This document shows, piece by piece, positions 63,789 to 64,000 of a stretch of 64,000 nucleotides of DNA (the stretch's first letter is position 1; each line of letters begins with the position of its first letter). This DNA comes from Pseudomonas sp. Teo4 (GTDB taxonomy: Bacteria > Pseudomonadota > Gammaproteobacteria > Pseudomonadales > Pseudomonadaceae). The position numbers and the translations under genes were made by a program. The notes beneath the pieces were generated by a model. That model searched no databases. It was not told the DNA's origin and was given only the letters and a program-made list of their open reading frames with translations. The DNA lies in assembly GCF_034387475.1 (NCBI RefSeq), contig NZ_JAXCIL010000001.1, positions 2,232,001-2,296,000 of the forward strand, in the 5' to 3' direction.

Positions 63789-64000
63789 TCAGGCGGACTT
63801 CAACATCAGCTGGCGCAATACCGAACGTTGCCGGCAGGCTTTTCCAAATGACTGGAAGATCGTCAGGTAATGTGGGTTTTCAAGTACCTGAAACTCCGGG
63901 TGCCATTGCACGGCCAGGGCAAAACCCTTGCTGCCTTCCACCGAAATCGCTTCTACCAATCCGTCCGGCGCCAGCGCTTCAACCCTCAGCCCTGGCGCCA
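63789..64000 (-). CDS. spuA: Class I glutamine-amidotransferase-like SpuA/PuuD (partial, continues past window)
   Basis: Only the C-terminal 70 residues are inside the window. The catalytic His is in AVQWHPEFQ, and the end reads QSFGKACRQRSVLRQLMLKSA. This is the terminus of a gamma-glutamyl-GABA hydrolase of the peptidase C26 family, acting in polyamine catabolism. It lies 68 bp upstream of spuC, in the same direction. The remainder lies beyond 64000, so the start cannot be given. Confidence 0.88.
   Translation of the reverse strand, partial: APGLRVEALAPDGLVEAISVEGSKGFALAVQWHPEFQVLENPHYLTIFQSFGKACRQRSVLRQLMLKSA

Noticed and set aside
1..64000. CRISPR arrays, tRNA or rRNA genes, transposases and integrases
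   Set aside because: I looked for regularly spaced repeats, tRNA-like cloverleaves and DDE/tyrosine-recombinase motifs and found none. REP-type repeats are the only repeated elements supported.

Overview
The window looks like a chromosomal segment of a Pseudomonas of the P. putida group. The coding DNA is GC-rich with strongly GC-biased third positions. Intergenic REP elements carry the GCGGGTTTACCCGC core. Several genes are close to Pseudomonas proteins I know well: mexS/mexT, spuA/spuC, a class II PHA synthase, a MexT-type LysR regulator, an OprD porin and a FAN1-type nuclease. No rRNA, tRNA, CRISPR array, transposase or phage integrase was seen.

Layout. 1-1.6 kb: the end of an amino-acid permease and a VOC protein. 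1.6-7.9 kb: a compact seven-gene minus-strand operon coding for a thermostable-hemolysin-family protein, an AMP-dependent ligase, a haem-oxygenase-like di-iron protein, an SDR, an exported TPR protein and a QseBC-like two-component system. It resembles an uncharacterised biosynthetic cluster with its own sensor. 8-12.7 kb: a conserved hypothetical, an MHS transporter, two alpha/beta hydrolases (one without its nucleophile Ser) and a VOC protein. 13-17.8 kb: a 1627-residue LRR-NEL protein, a predicted E3 ubiquitin ligase effector. 17.8-27 kb: UvrD-type helicase, pirin, phosphoglucomutase, and an XPD-like helicase coupled to a VRR-NUC (FAN1) nuclease. 27-30 kb: a MocR-type regulator lacking the PLP lysine, coupled to an unrecognised protein.

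30.3-44.2 kb is bracketed by two inverted copies of a roughly 326-bp palindromic repeat. Inside are mexS/mexT (with no mexEF-oprN beside them), an MFS exporter, an aldehyde dehydrogenase, kup, a stand-alone PHA synthase, a class II aldolase/TauD/TetR group, and an ECF sigma/NrsF pair. Just outside the second repeat is bufA-bufB-bufC-doxX, a bufferin-type copper-handling RiPP operon. Both the sigma gene and bufA have an exact GTAACC-N16-CGAA promoter, the SigF consensus known from Caulobacter, so the sigma factor probably drives itself and buf.

46.8-57.5 kb: a ten-gene plus-strand catabolic operon. It encodes a cytoplasmic M20 deacylase, OprD porin, MHS transporter, class II aldolase and 2-hydroxyacid dehydrogenase. 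It also encodes four proteins with export signals (M20 amidohydrolase, Tat flavin amine oxidase, cytochrome c, RidA) and a LysR regulator. It reads as a periplasmic N-acyl-amine deacylation and oxidation pathway. 57.6-61.7 kb: an AT-richer accessory patch with two unrecognised membrane proteins and a GIY-YIG protein. 61.7-64 kb: polyamine catabolism (XRE-cupin regulator, spuC, partial spuA).

The best candidates for something undescribed are the seven-gene operon, the periplasmic amine-oxidation operon, the SigF-type control of buf in Pseudomonas, and the MocR-like protein without a PLP lysine together with its unknown partner.
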